A stretch of 5,474 bases of DNA from positions 1 through 5,474 of the forward strand of contig JACQHS010000130.1 in the NCBI GenBank assembly GCA_016198915.1, read 5' to 3'. Position numbers and translations under genes: made by a program. This stretch comes from Candidatus Omnitrophota bacterium (GTDB lineage: Bacteria; Omnitrophota; Gorgyraeia; Aquiviventales; Aquiviventaceae). The notes beneath the pieces were generated by a model. The model made no database searches, was not told the origin of the DNA, and saw only the letters and a list, made by a program, of their open reading frames with translations. Positions within the stretch are counted from its first letter, which is position 1. Each line of letters begins with the position of its first letter. Of this stretch, positions 1 through 5,474 are shown piece after piece.

Positions 1-1
1 G

Positions 2-3000
2 CCGGAGCTGATCCACCTCTACCGCACCGACGAGCAGGTGAAGCAGCTCATGGACACGGCACTCGTCCTCGAGGGGCTCACCCGCCACGCCTCCACGCAC
101 GCGGCAGGGATCACGATTGCGGATAAGCCGCTGACCGAGTACGCGCCGCTGTTTAAGAGCAACGACGACCAGATCACGACCGGCCTGGACATGACGTCCC
201 TGGAGCACATCGGCCTGCTCAAGATCGACATGCTGGGCCTGCGGACGCTGACGGTCATTGATGAGACAATCAAGCTGGCCGAGCAGCGCCACGGCCTGCT
301 CATCAACCTCGAGACGCTGCCGCTCGATGACGTCCCGACGTTTCAGATGCTGGCGCGCGCCGAGACGATGGGCGTGTTCCAACTGGAAAGCTCGGGGATG
401 CGCGACCTGCTCAAGAAGATCAAGCCGTCCCAGTTTGAGGACATCATCTCCGTCATCGCCCTGTTCCGCCCGGGGCCGATCGGCTCCGGGATGCTCGATG
501 AGTTCATGAAGCGCAAGCACGGCCAGATCCCGATCAAGTACGAGCACCCGCGCCTGGAGCCGATCCTTAAGTCAACCTACGGTGTAATTGTTTTTCAGGA
601 GCAGGTGATGCGCATCGCCAGCGACCTCGCGGGATTCTCCCTCGCCCAGGCGGACTTGCTGCGCCGCGCCATGGGCAAGAAAATCTCGGAGGTCATGGAG
701 GCGCAGCGCAAGGCGTTCCTAGACGGCTGCAAGGCCAACCATATTCCGGAGCGGACCGCCAACCGCATCTTCGATCTCATGGAGCACTTCGCGGGGTACG
801 GCTTCAATAAGTGTGTCGTTGGCACGACGCAAGTCGTCGATGCCGATTCTGGCCGTCCACTCACCGTCGAAACGCTCTATCGCACACGACAACCCATCAG
901 AGTGCTCTCACTGGATGAGGACCTTCGCCTGATTCCAGCCAAGGTGCTCGATGTCGTTTCAAACGGACAGCGAGAGGTGTTCACGTTGACCACGAATCTC
1001 GGCCGAACGATTACGGTAACCGGGAACCACCCATTCCTGACGGTGAACGGCTGGAAGGAGTTGAAAGAACTCAAGGTTGGCGATCATATCGCAGTACCCC
1101 GATCGCTCAGTGCAATACAAGGAGCAGCGTCCCTGCAACCATACCAACTGGTCAGCTTAGCCGCCATCCTGTCAGAGGGTAACACCTGCCATCCGAGCGG
1201 GGTCTATGTGTACAACAATAGCAAGGCCTACACGGATGATGCTGTTGCCCACCTGAGCCAGTTCGATAACACCGTGCCGACTGTGACCCAACGAGACGGA
1301 CTATACGAGGTATATGCTGGCACCGGCCAGGTCACGACGTTTGGAACAGGCCACGTCCCATGGAATAAGGGGCGTCACGGCTACCCGCGAAGCGGTTCTA
1401 AAGCCGCCCTCCTTGAGGCCTCCGCACCGTCGCAGGTTGCCCGTTCCGGAGTACGGCAGTGGGTTGAAGAACTGGGATTGGCCTGGGTCAAATCAACGGA
1501 AAAGTTCATTCCTGATGTCATCTTCACCCTCCCCTCGGACCAGATGGCGTTATTCTTGGGAAAGCTATGGAGCGGAGACGGTCATCTTTGGGGGAGCGGG
1601 TCAAGGTTTCCATTCTACGCGACGTCGTCTAGGCGACTGGCGTTCCAGGTGCAGCATCTCCTCTCGCGACTTGGCATCGTCGGCGTCGTGAAGGCCAAGC
1701 GCTTCAAGTACCGAGGCGGAATTCGCCCAGGCTACGTCGTCTACTTCTCCGGGAAAGAGCACATCGTGCGGTTCATCGAACGAATTGGCCCGCACCTGAT
1801 TGGACGCGATGAGCCATTGCGGGCGTTGCGTCAATATTACAGGCAGATTCCGGATGATCAGAGCAGTAAAGACGTGATTCCCGCGGCGATCAAACGACTC
1901 GTCCATAGAGCCAAGGAACGCTCAGGCCTGACTTGGCGCCAACTCGAGCGAAGTGCTGGATTGTCCATGAAGGAGTTTTGCGGAGCTCTTCATGCGCGTA
2001 AGGGGGGATTTCGGCGCTCTACGATCCAGCGGCTGGGAGAGTTTCTGGAGGAACCGGAGCTGGTCCGATATGCCGCCTCTGATGTGTATTGGGATCGAAT
2101 CCGGTCCATCGAAGCAGCGGGTATTGCTGAAACGTATGATCTGGAGATCGAACACACCCATAACTTCGTTGCGGATGACCTCATTGTCCACAATTCACAC
2201 TCAGCCGCGTACGCGCTGATCTCCTTCCGGACTGCGTACCTCAAGACCCACTACCCGGTCGAGTTCATGACCGCGCTGCTCAGCAGCGAGACTGGCAACA
2301 CCGACAAGCTCGTCGTCTATCTCGACGAGGCCAAGCGGATGGGGCTGACCGTGCTGCCGCCCGACGTCAATGAGAGCCAGGCGCTGTTCACGGCGGTGGA
2401 CGCACACACCATTCGCTGCGGCCTGGGCGTCATCAAGAACGTCGGGATGTCGGCGATCGAATCGCTCGTCCGCGCGCGAGAGCGTCGAGGGCGATTCGCG
2501 TCGATGGAAGAGGTGTGCCACGATGCGGATCTGCGGCTCGTCAACCGCAAGGTGTGCGAGAGCCTGATCAAGGCCGGGGCCTGCGACCGGATGGGGCTCT
2601 CGCGGGCGGCACTCCTGGCGAGCCTTGATCAGGCGATGGAGCAGGCAATAAGCGCCCAGAAAGACCGCCTCCGCGGGCAGATGACGCTGTTCGACGAATT
2701 GAAAGCGGCCACGCCCAGCCAGGCGCCGGCGCCCTCCGTCGTGAACCGGCTGCGTGATTGGCCCGAGAGCCAGAAGTTGGCGTTTGAAAAAGCGCTGCTG
2801 GGATTTTACGTCTCCGGGCATCCGCTGGCCCGCTATGAGCGGGCGCTGAGGTCGCTGGCGACGGCGACATCGCTGCAGCTGCTGCAGATGGACGAGAACG
2901 CCGTCGTGACGATCGGGGGCATGCTCACGAAGATCAAGCTCACCACGACGAAGAAGACGAACGAGCAGATGGCGGTGTGCATGCTGGAGGACCTCGAAGG

Positions 3001-3424
3001 CGACGTGGAACTGCTCGTGTTCCCGAACACCTTTGCGCAACTCGCCCCGCAGTTAAAACCCAACGCGGTCGTGTTCGTGGAGGGGCGCATTGCGATCCGC
3101 GAGGACCGGCCGCGCCTCGTCGCGCAGCAGATCATTCCCATCGAGCAGGGGGCCAGCAAATTGACGCGGGCCATTGAGCTCGTCCTCCACAGCCCTGGCA
3201 TGGAGAAGGACCTGCTGGAGCAGCTCAAGGGATTGCTGGCCAAATTTCCCGGGGTGACGCCGATCACCCTGCGGCTGGAGATCCCGCGCGAGCCCTCCCT
3301 GCGGCTCAAATTGGCTGAAGGCTTCAAGGTGGAGCCGCGGCAGGAGCTGTTGGAGGCCTTGAGCCAACTCTTGGGCGACGAAGCGGTTGTGTTGAAACGA
3401 TTGACAAGCCCCAAGGCGCTGTGA
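2..3424 (+). CDS. dnaE: DNA polymerase III alpha subunit (DnaE), 5'-partial, interrupted by an in-frame intein
   Basis: Catalytic subunit of the replicative DNA polymerase (class C family). The frame is open from base 2, so the true start lies upstream; the first GTG, at 38, is internal. The fragment has 1140 codons: 270 N-extein, 461 intein and 409 C-extein. The visible N-extein matches the bacterial alpha palm/fingers region: LEGLTRHASTHAAG, then LLKIDMLGLRTL, whose Asp (227-229) corresponds to the third catalytic aspartate, D555 in E. coli. FQLESSGM, ALFRPGPIGSGM, FQEQVMRIA and LLRRAMGKK follow. The C-extein resumes with SHSAAYALIS and contains a helix-hairpin-helix (about 2537-2593), a QMTLF clamp-binding motif, an OB fold (about 2900-3148) and a C-terminal tail domain. 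The PHP domain and the other two catalytic aspartates are outside the window. The spliced fragment (679 residues) fits the matching part of a polymerase of about 1160 residues. TGA at 3422-3424 lies 16 nt before the next gene. Confidence 0.97.
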   Translation, partial: PELIHLYRTDEQVKQLMDTALVLEGLTRHASTHAAGITIADKPLTEYAPLFKSNDDQITTGLDMTSLEHIGLLKIDMLGLRTLTVIDETIKLAEQRHGLLINLETLPLDDVPTFQMLARAETMGVFQLESSGMRDLLKKIKPSQFEDIISVIALFRPGPIGSGMLDEFMKRKHGQIPIKYEHPRLEPILKSTYGVIVFQEQVMRIASDLAGFSLAQADLLRRAMGKKISEVMEAQRKAFLDGCKANHIPERTANRIFDLMEHFAGYGFNKCVVGTTQVVDADSGRPLTVETLYRTRQPIRVLSLDEDLRLIPAKVLDVVSNGQREVFTLTTNLGRTITVTGNHPFLTVNGWKELKELKVGDHIAVPRSLSAIQGAASLQPYQLVSLAAILSEGNTCHPSGVYVYNNSKAYTDDAVAHLSQFDNTVPTVTQRDGLYEVYAGTGQVTTFGTGHVPWNKGRHGYPRSGSKAALLEASAPSQVARSGVRQWVEELGLAWVKSTEKFIPDVIFTLPSDQMALFLGKLWSGDGHLWGSGSRFPFYATSSRRLAFQVQHLLSRLGIVGVVKAKRFKYRGGIRPGYVVYFSGKEHIVRFIERIGPHLIGRDEPLRALRQYYRQIPDDQSSKDVIPAAIKRLVHRAKERSGLTWRQLERSAGLSMKEFCGALHARKGGFRRSTIQRLGEFLEEPELVRYAASDVYWDRIRSIEAAGIAETYDLEIEHTHNFVADDLIVHNSHSAAYALISFRTAYLKTHYPVEFMTALLSSETGNTDKLVVYLDEAKRMGLTVLPPDVNESQALFTAVDAHTIRCGLGVIKNVGMSAIESLVRARERRGRFASMEEVCHDADLRLVNRKVCESLIKAGACDRMGLSRAALLASLDQAMEQAISAQKDRLRGQMTLFDELKAATPSQAPAPSVVNRLRDWPESQKLAFEKALLGFYVSGHPLARYERALRSLATATSLQLLQMDENAVVTIGGMLTKIKLTTTKKTNEQMAVCMLEDLEGDVELLVFPNTFAQLAPQLKPNAVVFVEGRIAIREDRPRLVAQQIIPIEQGASKLTRAIELVLHSPGMEKDLLEQLKGLLAKFPGVTPITLRLEIPREPSLRLKLAEGFKVEPRQELLEALSQLLGDEAVVLKRLTSPKAL
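1142..1846 (+). other. LAGLIDADG homing-endonuclease domain inside the intein
   Basis: Intein residues about 111-345. Two dodecapeptide-like motifs are visible. The first is LVSLAAILSEG (residues 113-123), with Glu122 at the metal-binding acidic position. The second is ALFLGKLWSGDG (residues 246-257), with Asp256. In the family, each motif forms a helix at the domain interface and gives one acidic residue to the active site that cuts an intein-less allele. The spacing of about 134 residues is compatible with a single-chain, two-repeat enzyme. Residues 180-190 contain PWNKG between the motifs, which may mark a small extra module. No stop or frameshift interrupts the domain, so it looks intact. 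Activity cannot be proven from sequence because the first motif is divergent (Glu for the usual Asp). Confidence 0.85.
1874..2086 (+). other. Basic helical, putative helix-turn-helix segment of the intein
   Basis: Intein residues about 355-425 separate the endonuclease from the C-terminal splicing block. They are rich in Arg/Lys and predicted-helical: VIPAAIKRLVHRAKERSG, then LTWRQLERSAGLSMKEFCGA, then STIQRLGEFLEEPEL, then the typical approach to block F, SDVYWDRI. The L-x-x-L-(4)-G-L-S spacing resembles the two-helix core of a Cro/XRE-like helix-turn-helix. In intein endonucleases such regions often add DNA-recognition contacts. The DNA-binding role is inferred and no specific family was confirmed. 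Confidence 0.45.
2678..2692 (+). other. Sliding-clamp (beta) binding motif in DnaE
   Basis: The pentapeptide Q-M-T-L-F lies between the helix-hairpin-helix region and the OB fold. This is the place where E. coli alpha carries its internal clamp-binding motif QADMF. It fits the Q-x-x-[LM]-F consensus for contact with the DnaN hydrophobic pocket. The motif and position are seen; binding follows from knowledge of the family. Confidence 0.75.
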
Positions 3425-3430
3425 TAGGCT
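3401..3430 (+). promoter_or_regulatory. Possible sigma70-type promoter for the HU/IHF-like gene
   Basis: A perfect TTGACA (3401-3406) is followed after 18 nt by TAGGCT (3425-3430), preceded by TG at 3422-3423, which gives an extended -10 (TGnTAGGCT). The -10 matches TATAAT at only three positions, including the key second A and last T. The element overlaps the last codons and stop of dnaE. A start 6-8 nt downstream would fall at about 3436-3438, only 3-5 nt before the ATG at 3441, giving a nearly leaderless message. This suits the absence of a Shine-Dalgarno sequence there. The elements are seen; function is inferred. Confidence 0.35.
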
Positions 3431-3440
3431 AGCCCATCCT

Positions 3441-3719
3441 ATGGCGCTGACTAAGAAAGACTTAGTGTTGACGGTCGCGAAAGAAACCGGGATCACCCAG
3501 GTGGACGTGAAGCGGGTGGTCCAGCGGACGCTGCACCATCTGATTGAAAGCCTGAAGGAAGGGAAGACGATCGAGCTGCGCAACTTCGGCGTCTTCAAGG
3601 TCAGGCAGCGCGCCCCCCGACGCGGCCGCAACCCCAAGACCGGCCAGGAAGTCCCGGTGCCGTCGAAGCGGGTGGTGGTGTTTAAGCCCGGCCTGCTGAT
3701 GCGGCAGGACATCAAATAG
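3441..3719 (+). CDS. HU/IHF-family nucleoid DNA-bending protein
   Basis: A 92-residue histone-like protein of usual length (about 90-100) for the HU/IHF (DNABII) family. These proteins dimerise, wrap or bend DNA through two beta-arms, and support nucleoid structure, replication, recombination and transcription. Seen in the sequence: an N-terminal helical dimerisation part (residues 1-40, starting MALTKKDLVLTVAKETGI); the family core ELRNFGVFKV (45-54); and the arm GRNPKTGQEVPVP (62-74), in which Pro65 of R-N-P is the intercalating proline. It ends with VVVFKPGLLMRQ. The ATG at 3441 is chosen because the protein then begins at the family N-terminus. No clear Shine-Dalgarno sequence precedes it. 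It starts 16 nt after dnaE, so it is either co-transcribed or driven by the promoter overlapping the dnaE end. HU and IHF-beta subtypes cannot be separated by eye, so no symbol is given. Confidence 0.93.
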   Translation: MALTKKDLVLTVAKETGITQVDVKRVVQRTLHHLIESLKEGKTIELRNFGVFKVRQRAPRRGRNPKTGQEVPVPSKRVVVFKPGLLMRQDIK

Positions 3720-3791
3720 CCTCAATCCCCTCGCCCCCTTCCGGTTCCGGCGCGCGCATCCATCCATCCTGTGAACGCAGTACACATCACG
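3720..3791 (+). other. Short intergenic spacer between the HU-like gene and hisS
   Basis: A C-rich 72-nt spacer (51 nt if hisS starts at the GTG at 3771). It holds a short CCGGTTCCGG element (3741-3750), a GC run, and three tandem CATC units (3758-3769). No terminator, strong promoter or ribosome-binding site was recognised, which is compatible with read-through from the upstream gene. Confidence 0.5.
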
Positions 3792-5087
3792 ATGGCCATT
3801 CAAGCCGTACGAGGCACGTCCGACCTTCTCGGTGACGACGTCAAGCGATGGTCCGCGGCGGAGCACGCCGCCCGGCGTCTGGCCCGTCTCTACGGGTATG
3901 CGGAGCTGCGCACGCCGCTCATCGAGGATGCCAAGCTCTTCCTGCGCTCGCTCGGCGAAACCACCGACCTCATCCAAAAGGAGATGTTCCAGTTCAAGGA
4001 CCGCGGCGACCACGACATCGTCCTGCGGCCGGAGGGCACCGCCCCGGTCGTGCGGGCCTATCTTGAGCACAACCTCCATAAAACGCAGGGATTTGCGAAG
4101 CTCTTTTACCTGGGACCGATGTTCCGCGCCGAGCGGCCGCAGGCCGGGCGGTTCCGCCAGTTCCACCAGTTCGGGGTTGAGGCGATCGGCTCGCACAGCC
4201 CGTGGGTGGATGTGGAGGTGATCGTGCTGTGCCAGGCGTGTGTGCGCGCCTGCGGGGTGACAGATGCCGTCACCTGGCTCTCCAGCATGGGATGCCGGGA
4301 CGATCAGCAGCGCTCCGCCAGTGAGTTGCGCTCCCAACTCGAAGACGAGCGAACGAAACTCTGTCCAGACTGTCAGAAGCGGTTCGAGCGGAACGTGTTC
4401 CGAGTTCTGGATTGCAGGAAGGATCGATGCCAGAACGAAGCGCGAGCGGCGATCGCCAGGATACGGAGCAAGACGGGATACCCCATCCTGTGCGATTCCT
4501 GCACTACCCATTTCGATACGGTACGCGGCGGGCTTCGTGACGCCGGCGTCACTTTCGACGATACACAAGTGTTCGCGAGGGGTCTAGACTACTACACGCG
4601 GACGGTGTTCGAAGTGCGCGCGAAAGGCCTCGGCGCTCAGGATGCGGTGGCGGCCGGCGGACGCTACGATCACCTGGTCGAGGAGTTCGGCGGGCCGCCG
4701 TCTGGCGCGTGCGGGTTCGCGGCCGGCATTGAGCGGCTGTTGCTGGCGGCGACCAAACCGCCATCGACGGAGACCCCGCCCCGCCAAGGCATTTACCTCG
4801 CCACCGCGCAGCCAGCATTCGTGAACGAAGGCTTTCGGTTCGCCCAGCAGCTCAGGGCTCTGGGGGTGGGGGCGGTGCTCGATTATGACGGGCGGAGCCT
4901 CAAGGCGCAGCTGCGCGAAGCGGACAAGGCCGGCTGCCGCCTGGTGGCGATTCTCGGGGAGCAGGAGCTCAAGCGCCGCGAAGTGACGGTCAAAGATTTA
5001 GAGGAAGGCGGGCCGCAGGACACCATCGGATTTGACGTGTTTGCGCAAGAGATCGCGAAGCGGTTAAAGACGACGGCATGTCATTAG
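3792..5087 (+). CDS. hisS: Histidyl-tRNA synthetase
   Basis: Class II aminoacyl-tRNA synthetase that activates histidine with ATP and loads it on tRNAHis in the cytoplasm. It has 431 residues from the ATG at 3792, usual for bacterial HisRS. Seen: N-terminal IQAVRGTSDLL; RPEGTAPVVRAY (79-90); motif 2, MFRAERPQAGRFRQFHQFG (110-128); the histidine-specific RGLDYYTRTVFE (263-274) with the catalytic Arg263; GGRYD (289-293); motif 3, GFAAGIERLL (308-317); and a C-terminal anticodon-binding domain from about 333. The insertion domain carries cysteines 191, 194, 208, 213, 234 and 237 (CPDC, C, C, CDSC), like the zinc-ribbon-type HisRS variants. A GTG at 3771 would add seven residues (MNAVHIT). The ATG is preferred because homology begins right after it, but neither start has a clear ribosome-binding site. 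Codon use shifts inside the insertion domain (about 4350-4590). Confidence 0.96.
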   Translation: MAIQAVRGTSDLLGDDVKRWSAAEHAARRLARLYGYAELRTPLIEDAKLFLRSLGETTDLIQKEMFQFKDRGDHDIVLRPEGTAPVVRAYLEHNLHKTQGFAKLFYLGPMFRAERPQAGRFRQFHQFGVEAIGSHSPWVDVEVIVLCQACVRACGVTDAVTWLSSMGCRDDQQRSASELRSQLEDERTKLCPDCQKRFERNVFRVLDCRKDRCQNEARAAIARIRSKTGYPILCDSCTTHFDTVRGGLRDAGVTFDDTQVFARGLDYYTRTVFEVRAKGLGAQDAVAAGGRYDHLVEEFGGPPSGACGFAAGIERLLLAATKPPSTETPPRQGIYLATAQPAFVNEGFRFAQQLRALGVGAVLDYDGRSLKAQLREADKAGCRLVAILGEQELKRREVTVKDLEEGGPQDTIGFDVFAQEIAKRLKTTACH

Positions 5088-5143
5088 GGTGAGCTAGGGC
5101 GAAAATAGAAGCGTCCCGAGATAGCAAAGACTACGCATCGCTG

Positions 5144-5474
5144 ATGTTAAGAACGCACGGGTGCGGGGAATTAACGGAAAGCCACGTGGGTAACATGGTG
5201 ACGCTATGCGGTTGGCTCCACCGGCGGCGCGACCACGGGGGCTTGAGCTTTATCGATTTGCGCGACCGCTCTGGGCTGGCCCAAGTCGTGTTCAACGCCA
5301 AAACCAACGCCGAGTTGCACCGGCAGGCGAAAACCTTCGGGCCCGAGTATGTCCTGCGCATCACCGGCCCCGTGCGCCCCAGACCCAAAGGCACGGAGAA
5401 TCCCAAGCTCCCCTCAGGCATGGTGGAAGTGTCCGCCGACTCCGTGTCGGTCCTGAACTCGGCCGCGCCGCCCC
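5144..5474 (+). CDS. aspS: Aspartyl-tRNA synthetase, 3'-partial (N-terminal anticodon-binding domain)
   Basis: The first 110 codons of a bacterial-type AspRS; the gene continues past the window end. The N-terminus MLRTHGCGELTESHVG, then LCGWLHRRRDHGGLSFIDLR (21-40), LAQVVFN (45-51), YVLRITGPVRPRPKGTENP (69-87) and a run ending ELN-like SVSVLNSAAPP match the OB-fold anticodon-binding domain of AspRS (E. coli MRTEYCGQL...VTLCGWVNRRRDLG). The catalytic domain, GAD insertion and class II motifs are not in the window. The ATG at 5144 is the only standard start downstream of an in-frame stop at 5090-5092. No strong Shine-Dalgarno sequence is visible. It follows hisS by 56 nt in the same direction, a common pairing that suggests one transcript. 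His31 and Gly83 are the residues associated with non-discriminating AspRS, which also charges tRNAAsn. Confidence 0.95.
   Translation, partial: MLRTHGCGELTESHVGNMVTLCGWLHRRRDHGGLSFIDLRDRSGLAQVVFNAKTNAELHRQAKTFGPEYVLRITGPVRPRPKGTENPKLPSGMVEVSADSVSVLNSAAPP

Larger units (their letters stand above)
812..2194 (+). mobile_element. DnaE intein (461 aa) with LAGLIDADG homing endonuclease
   Basis: Protein-splicing element inserted between ...AGYGFNK and SHSAAY... of DnaE; the two flanks join to a standard uninterrupted polymerase motif. Splicing residues seen, in intein numbering: Cys1 (TGT 812-814) in block A; T70-G-N-H73 in block B, followed by GWKELKELKVGDHIAVP (block N4); Y442-D443-L444 and H450-N-F in block F; penultimate His460 and terminal Asn461 (AAT 2192-2194); and Ser as +1 extein residue (TCA 2195-2197). 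This set is complete for class 1 splicing, so the element is predicted active. Hint halves are about residues 1-97 and 424-461; the endonuclease and a helical segment lie between. Hand-counted G+C of sampled lines is 50-58%, against 58-70% in flanking dnaE, suggesting later arrival. The exact ends rest on conserved junction chemistry and are well determined. Confidence 0.96.

Noticed and set aside
2..811. A second intein or a frameshift in the N-terminal part of the dnaE fragment
   Set aside because: The sequence follows conserved DnaE motifs continuously up to FNK, with no extra segment.
1314..1691. 125-codon plus-strand open frame within the intein in another frame
   Set aside because: It overlaps the endonuclease, whose frame carries the recognised motifs. 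The alternative frame is rich in Arg and Ser, without domain features.
2201..3040. Long open frame of 279 codons on the minus strand opposite dnaE
   Set aside because: It lies fully antisense to well-conserved DnaE sequence. Its translation is low-complexity, rich in Arg, His and Gln, with no recognisable domain. This is typical of a shadow frame in G+C-rich coding DNA.
3741..3750. CCGGTTCCGG as a terminator hairpin after the HU-like gene
   Set aside because: Only four base pairs with a two-base loop and no T-run follow, so a working terminator is unlikely.
3462..4568. 368-codon minus-strand open frame across the HU-like gene and hisS
   Set aside because: It spans two clearly coding genes and their spacer in antisense and has no known motif. 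High G+C explains the lack of stops.
5088..5143. Promoter or attenuator between hisS and aspS
   Set aside because: The 56-nt gap shows no clear -35/-10 pair, T-box or hairpin; simple read-through is the easier reading.

Overview
The window is about 60% or more G+C and is packed with genes, all on the + strand. In order it holds the 3' two-thirds of dnaE (replicative DNA polymerase III alpha subunit), a small HU/IHF-family DNA-bending protein, hisS (histidyl-tRNA synthetase) and the first 110 codons of aspS (aspartyl-tRNA synthetase). The protein types are bacterial. I cannot name the genus. The high G+C, the HU-hisS-aspS order and the zinc-ribbon-like HisRS would suit a Gram-negative, deep-branching phylum (for example Nitrospirota, Methylomirabilota or a deltaproteobacterial-type group), but that is a weak inference.

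Positions 2-3424: dnaE is open from the first base, so its start and N-terminal half (PHP domain and two of the three catalytic aspartates) lie upstream. The frame is interrupted, without frameshift or stop, by a 461-residue intein at 812-2194. It sits exactly in the conserved FNK/SHSAAY motif. The intein has every residue expected for protein splicing (Cys1, block B T-x-x-H, block F Asp and His, C-terminal His-Asn, +1 Ser). It also carries a two-motif LAGLIDADG homing endonuclease, and a basic helical stretch before its C-terminal splicing block that may be a DNA-binding helix-turn-helix. It is therefore both an in-frame protein insertion and a mobile element. Removing it restores an uninterrupted polymerase fragment of 679 residues, with palm/fingers sequence, helix-hairpin-helix, a clamp-binding motif and an OB fold.

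Positions 3425-3719: a 92-residue HU/IHF-like protein starts 16 nt after the dnaE stop. A perfect TTGACA at the end of dnaE, with a TG-extended -10-like element, could give it its own promoter with almost no leader.

Positions 3720-5474: after a 72-nt gap comes hisS, then a 56-nt gap and aspS, which runs off the window. HisRS has the class II motifs and six cysteines in its insertion domain. AspRS has His31 and Gly83, the residues linked to non-discriminating enzymes, which predicts the indirect (Asp-tRNAAsn to Asn-tRNAAsn) route. The four genes form a plausible replication/nucleoid/translation cluster. No gene-free stretch exceeds 75 nt, and no RNA gene, CRISPR array, insertion sequence or convincing terminator was seen. 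The intein is the most notable element. It belongs to a known class rather than being a wholly new system.
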